A DNA stretch of 64,000 nt from Mixta gaviniae (GCF_002953195.1 NZ_CP026377.1:2232001-2296000), one strand, 5' to 3'. Positions 27,455 through 37,586 are shown, counted from the stretch's first letter. Notes: generated by a model not told the origin, from the sequence alone. Program-made: numbers and translations.

Positions 27455-29664
27455 GACTTTACTGGCCCGCGCTGTTTTTCGGCGCCTGCTTTTCCGCTCA
27501 GGCGGCCTCGCCCGTGACGCTGCCCGCGAGCTGGTCGCTGGCGGGCCAGTGGCGCGCCCATGACGGCAACGACGCCAGTTTCGAAGGCTGGCGCGGCCGC
27601 GATACCGACTGGCGCCCGCTGCGCGTGCCGGCCAACTGGTACAGCGCCGGCTGGGATCATCAGGGTGCGCTCTGGTATCGCACCGAATTCTCTCTGCCGC
27701 CGCTGGCGCCGGAGACCATGGCGACACTGGTGTTTGATGGCGTCGATTACACTGCGGAGGTCTGGTTTAACCGCCAGAAACTGGCGCAACACGAAGGCTA
27801 TTTTCAGCGTTTCGCCGTGGATGTCAGTGACAACGTCACGAAAAATAACCGCCTCGCGGTGCGCGTCGACAGCCCGTTTGAAGATCCGAAAACCACCTGG
27901 CCGCTGCATAAAAACGTGATGAAAGGGGTGCTAAATCAGCACGATTCGCGTCCCGGCGGCGCCTGGTCGCCGCAGGGCCAGGATGCCAACTCCGGCGGGA
28001 TCTGGGCGCCGGTGCGCCTGCGCCTGACGCGCGGCGCGACAATGGATAACCTGATCCTGCGCCCCGACTGGTCGCAGGGCCTGGCACATCCGCAGCTGAA
28101 GGTAGATATCGATTATCGCGCTCTGAAGGCGGGCAGCGCTACCCTGCGGCTGCGCGCCGTACCGGCTAACTTTAGCGGCGCTTCCTATACGCTGAATGAA
28201 AAAGTGACCCTGTCACCCGGAAAGGGAGACAAGCAGCGGTTAAGCGTGACGTTGCCGATGCCGGAGGCGCAGCTCTGGTGGGCGGTCGGCTACGGCAAGC
28301 CGAATCTCTACCGCGTTACCGCCACCCTGAGCGACGAACAGGGCGTGATGGATCGTCAGAGCAGCCGCACCGGCCTGCGCAAGGTGGAAGAGCAGCCGGA
28401 TAATCGCGGCTGGCTGCTGAACGGCAAGCGCATCTACCTGCGCGGCACCAATTACATCGGTTCGCCGTGGCTTGGCGAAATGAATGATGACAAATATCGC
28501 CGCGATCTGCAGCTGGCGGAGCGAATGAATGCTAACGCCATCCGCGTGCATGGCCATGTTGCCGGACGCGCACTCTATCGCCAGGCGGATGAGCTGGGCA
28601 TGATGATCTGGCAGGATGTACCGCTGCAGTGGGGCTACAACGACAGCGACGCTTTCGCGGAAAACGCCGCGCGTCAGACGCGCCAGATGGTGGAGCAGTT
28701 CGGCAACGCGCCGTCGATCGTGGTCTGGGGCGGGCAAAATGAACCGCCGTTTAACTCGCCGTGGATGGAGAAGCGCTTTCCCGACTGGAACAACAACCTG
28801 AACCGCAAGCTGATGCAGCGGGTGGCGGACACGCTGGCGGAAGATCGCTCGCGCGTGGTGCATCCCTTCTCCGCCGTTGAGGAGCATTACTGGCAGGGCT
28901 GGTATTTCGGCACCATGACCGATGTGCTGCAGCCGGCCAAAACCGGCATTATCACCGAATTTGGCGCGCAGGCGCTGCCGCGCCTCTCTACCCTGAAGAC
29001 CATTATTCCGCCGCAGGACTGGTGGCCGGCCAGCACCGCGCCGGGCGATCCGAAGTGGACCCGCTGGAAATATCATAATTTCCAGCCGATCCAGACCTTC
29101 CAGTTCGCTAAGCTGTCGCGCGGCAAGAATATGGCGGAGTTTATCGCTAACACCCAGCGCTATCAGGCGGATCTGGTGGCGCTGGCGGCGGAGAGCTATC
29201 GCCGGCAGCGCTTCCAGCCGGTCACCGCCCTGTTCCAGTTTATGTTTGTCGAGACCTGGCCGTCGATCAACTGGGGCGTCGTGGATTATCTGCGCCAGCC
29301 TAAAGCAGGCTATTACGCTATGCAGCGCGCCTATCAGCCGCTGCTGCCCTCGATCGAGCCGGTGACGCTGAAGTGGCAGCCCGGCCGGCCGGGCCAGCTG
29401 CGCTTATGGACGGTTAACGACAGCTGGCAGCCGCTGCCGGGCGCCACTCTGAAGTGGACGGTTCGCCAGGGTGCCAGCACGCTGCAGAAAGGCCAGCGCA
29501 AAGTTGATATCGCCGCCGACGACGGCGTGAAGCAGGCCGATCTTTCGGTGACGCCGCAGAACGCGACGCCGATGGAGGTGAAGTTCTGGATCGTCGACGG
29601 CCAGGGCCGCACGCGCGCGGCAAATCAGATGACCCTGCGCCCGGCGCCGGCGACAACGCCGTAA
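27451..29664 (+). CDS. Exported glycoside hydrolase family 2 enzyme
   Basis: 737 residues, ATGA overlap with the kinase gene and AGGAGG upstream. Signal peptide 1-20 ([20 protein letters not shown]). Galactose-binding-like sugar domain, immunoglobulin-like domain, then TIM barrel with catalytic acid/base Glu431 (WGGQNEPPF) and nucleophile Glu503 ([11 protein letters not shown]). GH2 contains beta-galactosidases, beta-mannosidases and beta-glucuronidases; specificity cannot be read. As the last gene of a polymer operon it may trim or recycle the polymer, as BcsZ does in cellulose operons. Confidence 0.9.
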   Translation: MRLYWPALFFGACFSAQAASPVTLPASWSLAGQWRAHDGNDASFEGWRGRDTDWRPLRVPANWYSAGWDHQGALWYRTEFSLPPLAPETMATLVFDGVDYTAEVWFNRQKLAQHEGYFQRFAVDVSDNVTKNNRLAVRVDSPFEDPKTTWPLHKNVMKGVLNQHDSRPGGAWSPQGQDANSGGIWAPVRLRLTRGATMDNLILRPDWSQGLAHPQLKVDIDYRALKAGSATLRLRAVPANFSGASYTLNEKVTLSPGKGDKQRLSVTLPMPEAQLWWAVGYGKPNLYRVTATLSDEQGVMDRQSSRTGLRKVEEQPDNRGWLLNGKRIYLRGTNYIGSPWLGEMNDDKYRRDLQLAERMNANAIRVHGHVAGRALYRQADELGMMIWQDVPLQWGYNDSDAFAENAARQTRQMVEQFGNAPSIVVWGGQNEPPFNSPWMEKRFPDWNNNLNRKLMQRVADTLAEDRSRVVHPFSAVEEHYWQGWYFGTMTDVLQPAKTGIITEFGAQALPRLSTLKTIIPPQDWWPASTAPGDPKWTRWKYHNFQPIQTFQFAKLSRGKNMAEFIANTQRYQADLVALAAESYRRQRFQPVTALFQFMFVETWPSINWGVVDYLRQPKAGYYAMQRAYQPLLPSIEPVTLKWQPGRPGQLRLWTVNDSWQPLPGATLKWTVRQGASTLQKGQRKVDIAADDGVKQADLSVTPQNATPMEVKFWIVDGQGRTRAANQMTLRPAPATTP

Positions 29665-29718
29665 TCAACTATGCTTAAATAACGAAGTCAGCAAGCAATA
29701 GTGTAAAAAGGAGCGGTA

Positions 29719-30066
29719 ATGAAAAAGCGACTGGCGATACTTCTGTTTATGGCGGGCTGCGGCGTGGCGCAGGCGGCATCAGATGTAAGCAACCAAGCGG
29801 AATCCTATATCGTGGGGCTGTGCGCCATGACCGGCGAGCAACAGGCGAGCGGACAAACCCAGGAACAGTATGTGCAGAAGCTGAAGGATATGGCGAAGCG
29901 CGGCACCTCGCCGTACGCCATGGACAAGCCGGAGTTTAACGAGGATGAAGCGGAGAAAGTCGCCGCCGCCTATATGCAGTTGCCCGACGCGGTGAAAAAG
30001 AAAAACCATCAGGATCAGGACGCCTGCAAAAAGGCGACCATGGCGCAGTATCAGAAAGCGGAGTAA
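29719..30066 (+). CDS. Small periplasmic hypothetical protein
   Basis: 115 residues, AAGGAGCGG upstream. Signal peptide 1-19 (LAILLFMAGCGVAQAAS). The mature part is helical, polar and rich in Gln, Lys and Asp, with two cysteines (LCAMTG and DACKKAT) that could form a disulfide. I do not recognise the family. It is 54 bp after the GH2 gene and followed by a terminator, so it may be the last gene of the polysaccharide operon or a separate unit. Confidence 0.7.
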   Translation: MKKRLAILLFMAGCGVAQAASDVSNQAESYIVGLCAMTGEQQASGQTQEQYVQKLKDMAKRGTSPYAMDKPEFNEDEAEKVAAAYMQLPDAVKKKNHQDQDACKKATMAQYQKAE

Positions 30067-30086
30067 GGATAACGGACGCCGAAAAG

Positions 30087-30107
30087 CGGGCTGCGGCCCG
30101 TTTTTTT
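30087..30107 (+). terminator. Intrinsic terminator ending the polysaccharide region
   Basis: CGGGC (30087-30091), loop TGCG, GCCCG (30096-30100), then seven T residues, 21 bp after the stop of the small periplasmic gene. Confidence 0.88.
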
Positions 30108-30319
30108 ATGGGCGCCATCTGGCCGCCGGCACGCCGCCCCATCGCCTGCGGGCAAAAGAGGCGTCCATGTAACGGCGAGCAGGCCGATCGGTCTGATGGC
30201 GAACAGAGTGGCGACAAAAAGAGACCTGAACGCTAACGATAAACGGGCGGATGGGTGCCGCGAGTAAACTGCCTGGCCAGCCTGGTGACAAACAGGCTAA
30301 CCAGCGTCTGGTGAACAGG

Positions 30320-31030
30320 CTAGTCGGCATCAATGGCAAACAGGCGGCGCAGCGCGCGTTTGCCGCTCTGCGTGACGCTTATCTCACGGTATCCCGGCAC
30401 GCCAGTCAGCCAGCCTTCCTGCAGACAGAGCCGCAGCAGCGCGGCGCCCGCGTCGCCGCCAAGATGAAAACGCCGCTCGCTCCAGTCGAGACAGGGGCAG
30501 CAGGCTTTGCGGCGCGGACGCGGATCAAGCTGCGCGCCCATCTGCAGCAGCTGCGCCCTGCCTGCCGCCGTCAGCGCCAGCCCGTCCGACGTTAACCACG
30601 CCTGCGCCAGCAGCGCGTCGTAAATACGCACCGCCAGCTCGCCGGCCAGATGGTCATAGCAGGTGCGTGCGTGTCGCAGATGGCCCGGCGTGCGCGGCGT
30701 CGGCGCGGCGTGCGCGGACATCGACACCCCCATCAGGTTTTCCAGCAGCCCGGCGATCTCTTGCCCGGCGAGGCTGTAGTAACGATGTCGCCCCTGCGAA
30801 AGGCACCTGACCAGCCCGTTGCCCAGCAGCTTCGTCAGATGACCGCTGGTCGTCGATGGCGCAATGCCCGCCGCCGCACTCAGTTCGGTCGCGGTCCAGG
30901 CGCGTCCGTCCATCAGCGCGCAGAGTATCGCAATTCTGGAGGGATCGGCCATGGCGGCGGCCAGCGCCGCCATGGCTGCTTCCAGCGCGGGGGCGGGTGC
31001 CGCCGTGCATGTTGTGTTGCTCAGGCTCAT
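30320..31030 (-). CDS. ArsR-family transcriptional regulator
   Basis: 236 residues, twice the length of simple ArsR repressors. N-terminal winged helix (about 20-95: DPSRIAILCALMDGRAWTATELSAAAGIAPSTTSGHLTKLLGNGLV); the C-terminal half contains the ACCPCLDWSERR motif common to this long ArsR subgroup, with three cysteines close together that could bind a metal or sense redox. The start overlaps the stop of the ACT-domain gene (ATGA). Probably controls its own three-gene operon. Confidence 0.85.
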   Translation of the reverse strand: MSLSNTTCTAAPAPALEAAMAALAAAMADPSRIAILCALMDGRAWTATELSAAAGIAPSTTSGHLTKLLGNGLVRCLSQGRHRYYSLAGQEIAGLLENLMGVSMSAHAAPTPRTPGHLRHARTCYDHLAGELAVRIYDALLAQAWLTSDGLALTAAGRAQLLQMGAQLDPRPRRKACCPCLDWSERRFHLGGDAGAALLRLCLQEGWLTGVPGYREISVTQSGKRALRRLFAIDAD

Positions 31031-31419
31031 TCAGCCGGTGGCTCCCACGCCAGCGTCGCCGCCCCCGCCCGCGTATTGTCGTCGGTCAACAGGATCAGGC
31101 GATGACGGTGATCGCTGTACTGCACCTGGATATTCACGCCGACGGCGGCGATGGCCTTCGCGATATCGCCCAGTTCGCCGGGGCGAGTCTGGCTCAGCTT
31201 CCTGATCAGCGGCGAGGTCACCGCCCTGACCTCAAACCCTGCCGCCGTCAGCAGCGACCGCGCCCGCTCGCCCTCCTCCACCAGAAAATGGGCGTGGCTG
31301 ACGCCGTCGGCAACAAACACGCCGCCGCCTTCCAGCCCGATGCCGTGCCGGCCCAGCGTGGCGCCGAACCGCGCCAGCGCGCCGGGGCTGTTGCTGAGGA
31401 TCACATGAATATCATACAT
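31027..31419 (-). CDS. ACT-domain amino acid-binding protein
   Basis: 130 residues from the ATG at 31419; a longer reading from 31446 lies inside the upstream gene. Two ACT-like repeats: MYDIHVILSNSPGALARFGATLGRHGIGLEGGGVF at the start and a second around PGELGDIAKAIAAVGVNIQVQYSD. No catalytic domain is attached, so it is a free sensor-type ACT protein. It overlaps its upstream and downstream neighbours by a few bases. Ligand unknown. Confidence 0.82.
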   Translation of the reverse strand: MYDIHVILSNSPGALARFGATLGRHGIGLEGGGVFVADGVSHAHFLVEEGERARSLLTAAGFEVRAVTSPLIRKLSQTRPGELGDIAKAIAAVGVNIQVQYSDHRHRLILLTDDNTRAGAATLAWEPPAE

Positions 31420-31735
31420 GGCGCGTCTCCCCGGCATCGGCAACATATTCCCGCACCACGTGGGCGATGCGAATGCGGTAGCGCGAGAAGAGCGAGCGCT
31501 TTCCTTCCGCCTGCGCCGCCTGATGCTGCGGGTTGCGCTTCCAGTTCAGCACCGCCTCTTCATTTTCCCACCAGGAAAGCGAGAGGATTTTCCCCGGCGT
31601 GGCGAGGCTTTGAAAGCGCTCCAGGCTGATAAAGCCGGGCACGTCCGCCAGCAGCGGCTTAAGTTCGGCGGCAAGCTGTAGATAGCGCGCCTGTTTTTCC
31701 GGCACCGCGTCTGCTTCAAAAAGAACGGCAATCAT
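31412..31735 (-). CDS. Antibiotic biosynthesis monooxygenase (ABM) domain protein
   Basis: 107 residues. The pattern MIAVLFEADAVPEKQARYLQLAAELKPLL...PGFISLERFQS...LSLSWWENEEAVLNWKRNPQHQAAQ is a typical ABM ferredoxin-like fold. Such proteins act as cofactor-free oxygenases, heme-degrading enzymes or dimerising binding proteins. First gene of the operon with the ACT and ArsR genes. Confidence 0.85.
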   Translation of the reverse strand: MIAVLFEADAVPEKQARYLQLAAELKPLLADVPGFISLERFQSLATPGKILSLSWWENEEAVLNWKRNPQHQAAQAEGKRSLFSRYRIRIAHVVREYVADAGETRHV

Positions 31736-31882
31736 GGTTTTCCCTCAGGTTGGTTTGCCGCTGCAGTGTATACACGCCGGCGCGATGATGCTTCGCCCGC
31801 CGCCGAAGCATGGCTGCTTTCTGCCATAGCGCTTTGTCGGTCAGCAAGCGGTCAATAACCGCAGGCTGGCTACGCTCTGGCG

Positions 31883-32752
31883 CTACTCTTTGCCGGTCAG
31901 GAAGCGGTAGATCACCGACAGATCCTGCTCGCCGTAGCCCGCCTCAACCGCCTGTTGCCAGAGCTGCGCGATATGCTGCATCCCCGGCATCGACTGATCT
32001 TCGGCGGCGTCCAGCGCCAGCTGCGCATCTTTCAGCGCCCAGGTCAGGTGCATTTGCGGCGTGTAGTCGCCCCCTTTGATGGTGTCGAGTTTCACTTTGG
32101 CGTAGGGCGCCGCCAGCGGCCCGCCCTCCAGCACCGACCAGAGATCGTCGGTAGAGAAGCCAAACTGCCGCGCCAGGCTGGCGCTCTCGGCCAGGCCCTG
32201 CATCATGGCGATCAGCCAGACGTTGACCACCAGTTTCATACGCGATCCGGCGCCCGCGTCGCCCAGCCAGCGCGCCCCTTTGCTGATGGCGGTGAACACC
32301 GGCTCCAGCTTCTCCGCCCGCTGGCGATCGCCGCTGGCCAGCACCAGGATCTGCGCGTTTTCCGCCGGCGCTTTGGTACCCGATACCGGCGCGTCGATAT
32401 AGACCACATCGGGTCGCTGCTGCGCCAGAAAGGCGATCAGGCGGTCGGTCGCTTCCACGCCGATGGTGCCCATCTGGCAGAATACCGCGTTCTGCCGCAG
32501 CGACGAGGCGATCTGTTGCAGCACCCTTTCGGTGGTCGGGCCGTCAGCCAGCATCGCCAGCACCACATCCGCCTCAGCGGCCGCCTGCTGCGGCGTATCG
32601 TGCAGCGTCATGCCGGCTGCCGCCAGATCCTCGCCGCGCGCGCGGGTACGGTTCCAGCCCGCCACCGGGAAATCTTTTTTTATCAGGTTAGCGGCGAAGG
32701 CGTGTCCCATCGCACCGAGTCCCAACACTGCTACAGAGGGATGCTGATTCAT
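31883..32752 (-). CDS. NAD(P)-dependent beta-hydroxyacid dehydrogenase family protein
   Basis: 289 residues, typical of the 3-hydroxyisobutyrate dehydrogenase superfamily. Rossmann motif VAVLGLGAMGHAFAANL (8-24); substrate segment DAPVSGTKAPAENA (about 132-145); catalytic lysine expected in GSRMKLVVNVWL (about 175). Family members reduce tartronate semialdehyde, 3-hydroxyisobutyrate or act as imine reductases; specificity is not evident. It stands alone. Confidence 0.9.
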   Translation of the reverse strand: MNQHPSVAVLGLGAMGHAFAANLIKKDFPVAGWNRTRARGEDLAAAGMTLHDTPQQAAAEADVVLAMLADGPTTERVLQQIASSLRQNAVFCQMGTIGVEATDRLIAFLAQQRPDVVYIDAPVSGTKAPAENAQILVLASGDRQRAEKLEPVFTAISKGARWLGDAGAGSRMKLVVNVWLIAMMQGLAESASLARQFGFSTDDLWSVLEGGPLAAPYAKVKLDTIKGGDYTPQMHLTWALKDAQLALDAAEDQSMPGMQHIAQLWQQAVEAGYGEQDLSVIYRFLTGKE

Positions 32753-33015
32753 CTCGAAGTCCTTCTTCTTAGTAAAGGTCAGTTAATCCTGGCGCATTTT
32801 GCTACAGCGTAAATCGCCGCCGCGCCGATTGCCATCATTTCCGGCAAAAGCAACGACATAGCGCAAGGTGGCGCGGGCCGGCGCGCGGCTGTGCCGCAGC
32901 TTCTGCGGCATTAACTCAATTTTATGTCACGATGTTTTGCAAAATATGACAGACGTGCCAGGCTTACGCGCAGTTGTTACGGATGGTTCGTTATTATTTC
33001 TGCAGGACGCTACTG

Positions 33016-35163
33016 ATGAAAATGATCCCTGTTGCTTCCCGACCGGCTCGCCTGCGCGCGGCGCCGGCCCTGCTGGCGTTATGCTGCGCCAGCGCCTGGT
33101 CCGCCAGCGATGAATCGACCATGGTGGTCAGCGCCGCGCCCGGCGGCCTCTCCGAGCTGGACACCCCCGCCGCCGTCAGCGTGGCCTACGGCGATGATAT
33201 TCGCCAGGCGGCGCCGCGCGTGAATTTGTCAGAAAACCTCTCCGGGCTGCCCGGCCTGCAGATCCAGAACCGGCAGAACTATGCGCAGGATTTGCAGATT
33301 TCGATTCGCGGCTTTGGCTCGCGATCTACCTACGGCGTGCGCGGCATGCGCATCTACGTCGACAACATTCCGGCCACCATGCCGGATGGCCAGGGGTAGA
33401 CGTCCAATATCGATCTTAACTCCGTCGATCGCGTGGAGGTGCTGCGCGGCCCCTTTTCCGCACTCTACGGTAACGCCTCCGGCGGGGTGATCAATATCGC
33501 CACCCAAAAAGGGGTGCAGCCCGCCAGCGTGGAGGCCAGCAGCTATTACGGCAGTTTCGGCAGCTGGCGCTACGGCCTGAAGGCGCAGGGCGCCGTCGGC
33601 GACGGCAGCCAGGCAGGCGATGTCGATTACACCGTCTCCGCGACTCGCTTCAGTACCCACGGCTACCGCGATCGCAGCAGCGCCCACAAGGATCTCGGCA
33701 ACGCGCGGCTCGGCGTGCGCATTAATGATGTCAGCACCCTGACGCTGCTGTTTAACAGCGTCGATATCAAGGCACAGGATCCCGGCGGCCTGACCCGTGC
33801 CGAGTGGCGTGATAATCCGCGCCAGTCGCCGCGCGCGGACGCCTACGATACACGCAAAACCACCAGGCAGACGCAGGCGGGCCTGCGCTATCAGCGCCAG
33901 ATGAGCGAAAGCGACGATTTCAGCCTGATGGCCTGGGCGGGCGAGCGGGAAACCACCCAGTACCAGTCGATTCCCCGGGCGCCGCAGTTGAAGCCAAGCC
34001 ACGCTGGCGGCGTGATTGCGCTGACCCGGCACTATCAGGGCGTCGACGCGCGCTGGACGCACCGCGGCACGCTGGGCGCGCTGCCGGTGACGCTCACCGG
34101 CGGGCTCGATTACGAAACCCTGAACGAACGCCGCCGGGGCTACGAGAACTTTGTGCTACATCACGGCGCGCCGCAGTTTGGCGAGAAAGGCAACCTGCGC
34201 CGCAACGAGCGCAACCTGATGTGGAACCTCGATCCCTATCTGCAAACCTCGTGGCAGCTCACCTCCGCCCTGACGCTGGATGCGGGCGTACGCTTTAGCA
34301 CCGTCAACTTCGACGACAACGATTTTTATGTGCATCCCGGCAACGGCGACGACAGCGGCGAAGCGCGCTATCATCGCTGGCTGCCCGCCGCCTCGCTGAA
34401 ATATGCGCTGAGCGACAGCTGGAATATTTACGCTTCCGCCGGTCGCGGCTTTGAAACGCCGACTATCAACGAGCTTTCCTACCGCGCGGACGATCAGGGC
34501 GGCCTGAACAACCGGCTGCAGCCCGCTACCAGCGACACGCTGGAGATCGGCAGCAAAACCCGCATTGGCAACGGCCTGTTCAGCGCGGCGATTTTCCAGA
34601 CCGATACCCAAAATGAAATCGTGGTCGATACCTCAAGCGGCGGCCGCAGCAGCTATAAAAACGCCGGGCAGACACGCCGCCGCGGGCTGGAACTGGCGCT
34701 CGATCAGCAAATTGCCGGCGACTGGCGGCTGCGTATGGCCTGGACGCTGCTTGACGCCACCTACCGTGATAACGTTTGCGGCGATGCCGCCTGCAGCCCC
34801 GGCAAACAGGTGCCGCGCGGTAACCGGCTGCCGGGCATCGCGCGCAATATGGCGTCGGCGGCGCTGGAGTATGCGCCGGAAGCGGGCTGGTACGGCGGTG
34901 CAGAGCTGCGTTATATGAGCCAGATCCAGACCAACGACCGCAATAGCGAGCAGGCGCCCGCCTATGCGGTGACCGCGCTGAACGGCGGCTATAAGCTGCG
35001 CGCCGGCGCCTGGATGCTGGATCTGTTCGGTCGGGTGGATAACCTGTTTGATCGCAACTATGTCGGATCGGTGATCGTCAACGAAGGTAACGGCCGCTAC
35101 TTTGAACCGGCGCCGGGCCGCAACTATGGCGTTGGCGCCACCTTAAGCTGGACCTTTCAGTAG
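33016..35163 (+). pseudogene. pqqU: TonB-dependent PQQ receptor PqqU (YncD) with in-frame amber codon
   Basis: Reads as one frame from the ATG at 33016 to 35163 (715 codons) except for TAG at 33397, codon 128. E. coli PqqU has ATMPDGQGQTSNIDL at this place; here the second glutamine codon after DGQG is TAG, one C-to-T change from CAG. Everything else is intact: signal peptide, TonB-box region (ESTMVVSAAP), plug (SENLSGLPGLQIQNRQNYAQDLQISIRGFG) and barrel ending in WTFQ. The E. coli protein imports pyrroloquinoline quinone through the outer membrane. As read, only a 127-residue N-terminal piece would be made unless the codon is suppressed. Sequencing error is possible. Confidence 0.92.
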
Positions 35164-35336
35164 GGAAGGATCAGGCCGCGCGTAATGGCAGGCTTGCCGC
35201 TAAGCCGCCAGCCTGGCCGGTGCGCACGCGGCTGGAAAGCGAAAAGCCGCGAAAAGCGCGCGCCGCCACGCAGCGGAGCCCTGGCGAAGGTGCTGACCGT
35301 ACGGACGCGGCGTTGCGCCTTCGCCCACGCTGCCGC

Positions 35337-35885
35337 TTACGGGCGCGGGTAGTGGATTAAATCGTGGATCAGCGTCGGCGCGTCGCGGCGGTTGCGGTAG
35401 GCGTGCGGCGCATCAGCATTAAAGCGCAGCACGTCGCCCTGGCGCAGCAGCCGCCACTCGCCGTTCACCTGAACCTCCAGCTCGCCCTCGATCACCACCA
35501 CATGCTCAATCACGCCCGGCGCGTGCGGCGCGGATTCACTGCAGGCGCCCGCAGCAAACTCAATCGCCAACAGATCAAAGCCCAGCTGCGCATCGAAATC
35601 GACCAACGGCGTCACCCGCATCTGCGCATTTTGCTGCTGAAACGGCGGCCGCCGCACTGCGTCGCCGTCAGGCGCGGCGGGCGTAATAAAGTGTGAGAAA
35701 GGTACCGCGAAGCCGGTGGCGATTTTCCATAAGGTGGCCACCGTCGGGCTGGATTCGCCACGTTCGATCTGACCCAGCATCGCCTTGCTGACGCCGCTCT
35801 GCTCCGCCGCCTGCGTCAGACTCCATTGCCGCCCGGCGCGCAGCGTCTTCAGCGTCTGCGCCAGGTGTTGTGCTAAAGCGTCCAT
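35337..35885 (-). CDS. sutR: XRE-cupin transcriptional regulator SutR
   Basis: 182 residues from the ATG at 35885 (AGGAGAAGAG upstream); a longer frame runs through the operators and is unlikely. HTH (about 10-65: TLKTLRAGRQWSLTQAAEQSGVSKAMLGQIERGESSPTVATLWKIATG) closely matches E. coli SutR (YdcN), followed by a cupin domain (GVIEHVVVIEGELEVQVNGEW). Gene order, divergent from ydcO, is as in E. coli. SutR is reported to affect sulfur-use genes. Two palindromes in the short intergenic region are its probable operators. Confidence 0.92.
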   Translation of the reverse strand: MDALAQHLAQTLKTLRAGRQWSLTQAAEQSGVSKAMLGQIERGESSPTVATLWKIATGFAVPFSHFITPAAPDGDAVRRPPFQQQNAQMRVTPLVDFDAQLGFDLLAIEFAAGACSESAPHAPGVIEHVVVIEGELEVQVNGEWRLLRQGDVLRFNADAPHAYRNRRDAPTLIHDLIHYPRP

Positions 35886-35912
35886 CTCTTCTCCTGTTGC
35901 CTCTACCCGCTT

Positions 35913-35955
35913 GTGCGCTATAGCGCACGATGCTATGTTGTGCGCTATAACGCAC
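35913..35955. promoter_or_regulatory. Paired palindromic operators between sutR and ydcO
   Basis: GTGCGCTATAGCGCAC (35913-35928) is a perfect 16-bp palindrome; GTGCGCTATAACGCAC (35940-35955) differs by one base and is 27 bp away. The second directly abuts the AAGGAG ribosome binding site of ydcO. Likely bound by SutR to control both genes. Confidence 0.75.
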
Positions 35956-35971
35956 AAGGAGCAAGCATACT

Positions 35972-37150
35972 ATGTCAGCGGCGCAGCGTGAACCCTCATT
36001 TAGCGTTACCCTTATCATCGCCGGTTTGGTGGCGACACTGGTCGGTTACGCCAGCTCAGCGGCGATCGTGTTTCAGGCCGCCGCTGCCGCAGGCGCGACG
36101 GCGCAGCAGATCGGCGGCTGGCTCACCGCGCTGGGTCTGGCGATGGGGATCAGCTCTTTCGGGCTGTCGATCTGGTATCGCCAGCCGATCCTTACCGCCT
36201 GGTCGACCCCCGGTGCCGCGATGCTGGCGACCAGCCTGCATGGCATCACGTTGCCGCAGACCATTGGCATCTTTCTGTTTACCAACGCGCTGATTGTGCT
36301 GTGCGGCGTCAGCGGTCTGTTCGCCCGGCTGATGAAGGTGGTGCCGCAGGCGATCACCGCCGCGATGCTGGCGGGGATCCTGCTGCGCTTCGGCCTCGGG
36401 GCGTTCGCCGGGTTGCAGGTCGATCTGGCCCTGTGCGGCGCGATGTGCGCGGCCTGGCTGCTGGCGCGGGTTTTGCTGCCGCGCTACGCGATTATCGTCA
36501 CGCTGCTGACCGGCCTGCTGCTGGCGCTGGCGCGCGGCGATCTGCATATCGCGCAGCCGCTGATGACGCTGCGCTGGCCCGAGGCGGTGATGCCGGAGTT
36601 TTCTCTCTCTGCGCTGTTGGGGGTTGGCCTGCCCTATTTTCTGGTGACGATGGCATCGCAGAACGCGCCGGGCATCGCCACCTTGCAGGCGCACGGCTAT
36701 CAGCCGCCCGTCTCTTCGCTTATCAGCTGGACGGGCCTGATCGCCCTGCTGCTGTCGCCGTTCGGCGGCTTTTCCGTTTGCATCGCCGCCATTACCGCGG
36801 CCATCTGCATGGGCGATGAGGTACATCCCGATAAGCAACGGCGCTGGGTCGCTTCGGCCATCGCCGGCGTTTTCTATTTGCTGGCCGGGCTATCGGGTGG
36901 CGCAGTCGCGCTGTTGCTTACCGCGCTGCCGCCGACGCTTATTCATACGCTGGCCGGGCTGGCGTTGCTTGGCACCCTTACCGGCAGTATTCAGCGCGCG
37001 CTGGAGCAGGAAAATAGCCGCGATGCGGCGATGATCACCTTTTTGATTACCGCTTCCGGCATTACGCCGGGCGGTATTGGCGCAGCCTTTTGGGGATTAT
37101 TCGCCGGCGCGGTCGCATGGCGTCTGTTAAGCCTGCGGCCACGCAATTAG
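35972..37150 (+). CDS. ydcO: BenE-family benzoate/proton symporter-like protein
   Basis: 392 residues, AAGGAG upstream. About 12 membrane segments; conserved BenE stretches include LVGYASSAAIVFQAAAAAGAT, TPGAAMLATS and MASQNAPGIATLQAHGY. E. coli YdcO has the same length and the same divergent partner. The family imports benzoate with protons, but the substrate of YdcO is not proven. Probably repressed or activated by SutR via the adjacent palindromes. Confidence 0.92.
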   Translation: MSAAQREPSFSVTLIIAGLVATLVGYASSAAIVFQAAAAAGATAQQIGGWLTALGLAMGISSFGLSIWYRQPILTAWSTPGAAMLATSLHGITLPQTIGIFLFTNALIVLCGVSGLFARLMKVVPQAITAAMLAGILLRFGLGAFAGLQVDLALCGAMCAAWLLARVLLPRYAIIVTLLTGLLLALARGDLHIAQPLMTLRWPEAVMPEFSLSALLGVGLPYFLVTMASQNAPGIATLQAHGYQPPVSSLISWTGLIALLLSPFGGFSVCIAAITAAICMGDEVHPDKQRRWVASAIAGVFYLLAGLSGGAVALLLTALPPTLIHTLAGLALLGTLTGSIQRALEQENSRDAAMITFLITASGITPGGIGAAFWGLFAGAVAWRLLSLRPRN

Positions 37151-37551
37151 GCGGCGCGGTTATTTTATTTCGTCGACAACAGGAGGCGCGTTTATAAGAC
37201 GTTCACAGCGAAACCGCTGTCACCTTTGTCACTCGTCAGACCTCATTCCAGCGCTGTAGAAACGGGCGGCCCTGGTGCGCAGTGGAATTAATTCCCCGGC
37301 TTCGTTAATAAGAACAAGACGTTATTTACGTCATTTTTTAACCAGCACAGGAAATAGTTGTACAAGACCCTCATCTCTTGTCCAGGTATGGCGATCGTAG
37401 AGAGGCATCGCGGCAGAATATTAATACGCGCTTTTACCTGAATCCGGCGCAAGAAAATATATTTCCTGACGGCGTTAAGGAATATTAATCAGCCTGTGAA
37501 TAACATGAAAGAGGTAGGTGGCTTAAAATAGCGCATGCGGGAGAAATAAAA
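37151..37551. other. Intergenic region between ydcO and yciG
   Basis: About 400 bases with no convincing reading frame. GC is lower than in the genes around. Small RNA cannot be excluded: a short inverted repeat ACAAGA...TCTTGT is found near 37361-37381. No clear terminator for ydcO. Confidence 0.3.
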
Positions 37552-37586
37552 CACTCCGGCTGAATAACCATTATCAGGCCGGAGTG
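37552..37586 (-). terminator. Probable terminator of yciG
   Basis: CACTCCGGC (37552-37560) pairs perfectly with GCCGGAGTG (37578-37586); read leftward it is followed by TTTTATTT. The 17-nt loop is long. It lies 34 bp after the yciG stop codon. Confidence 0.75.
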
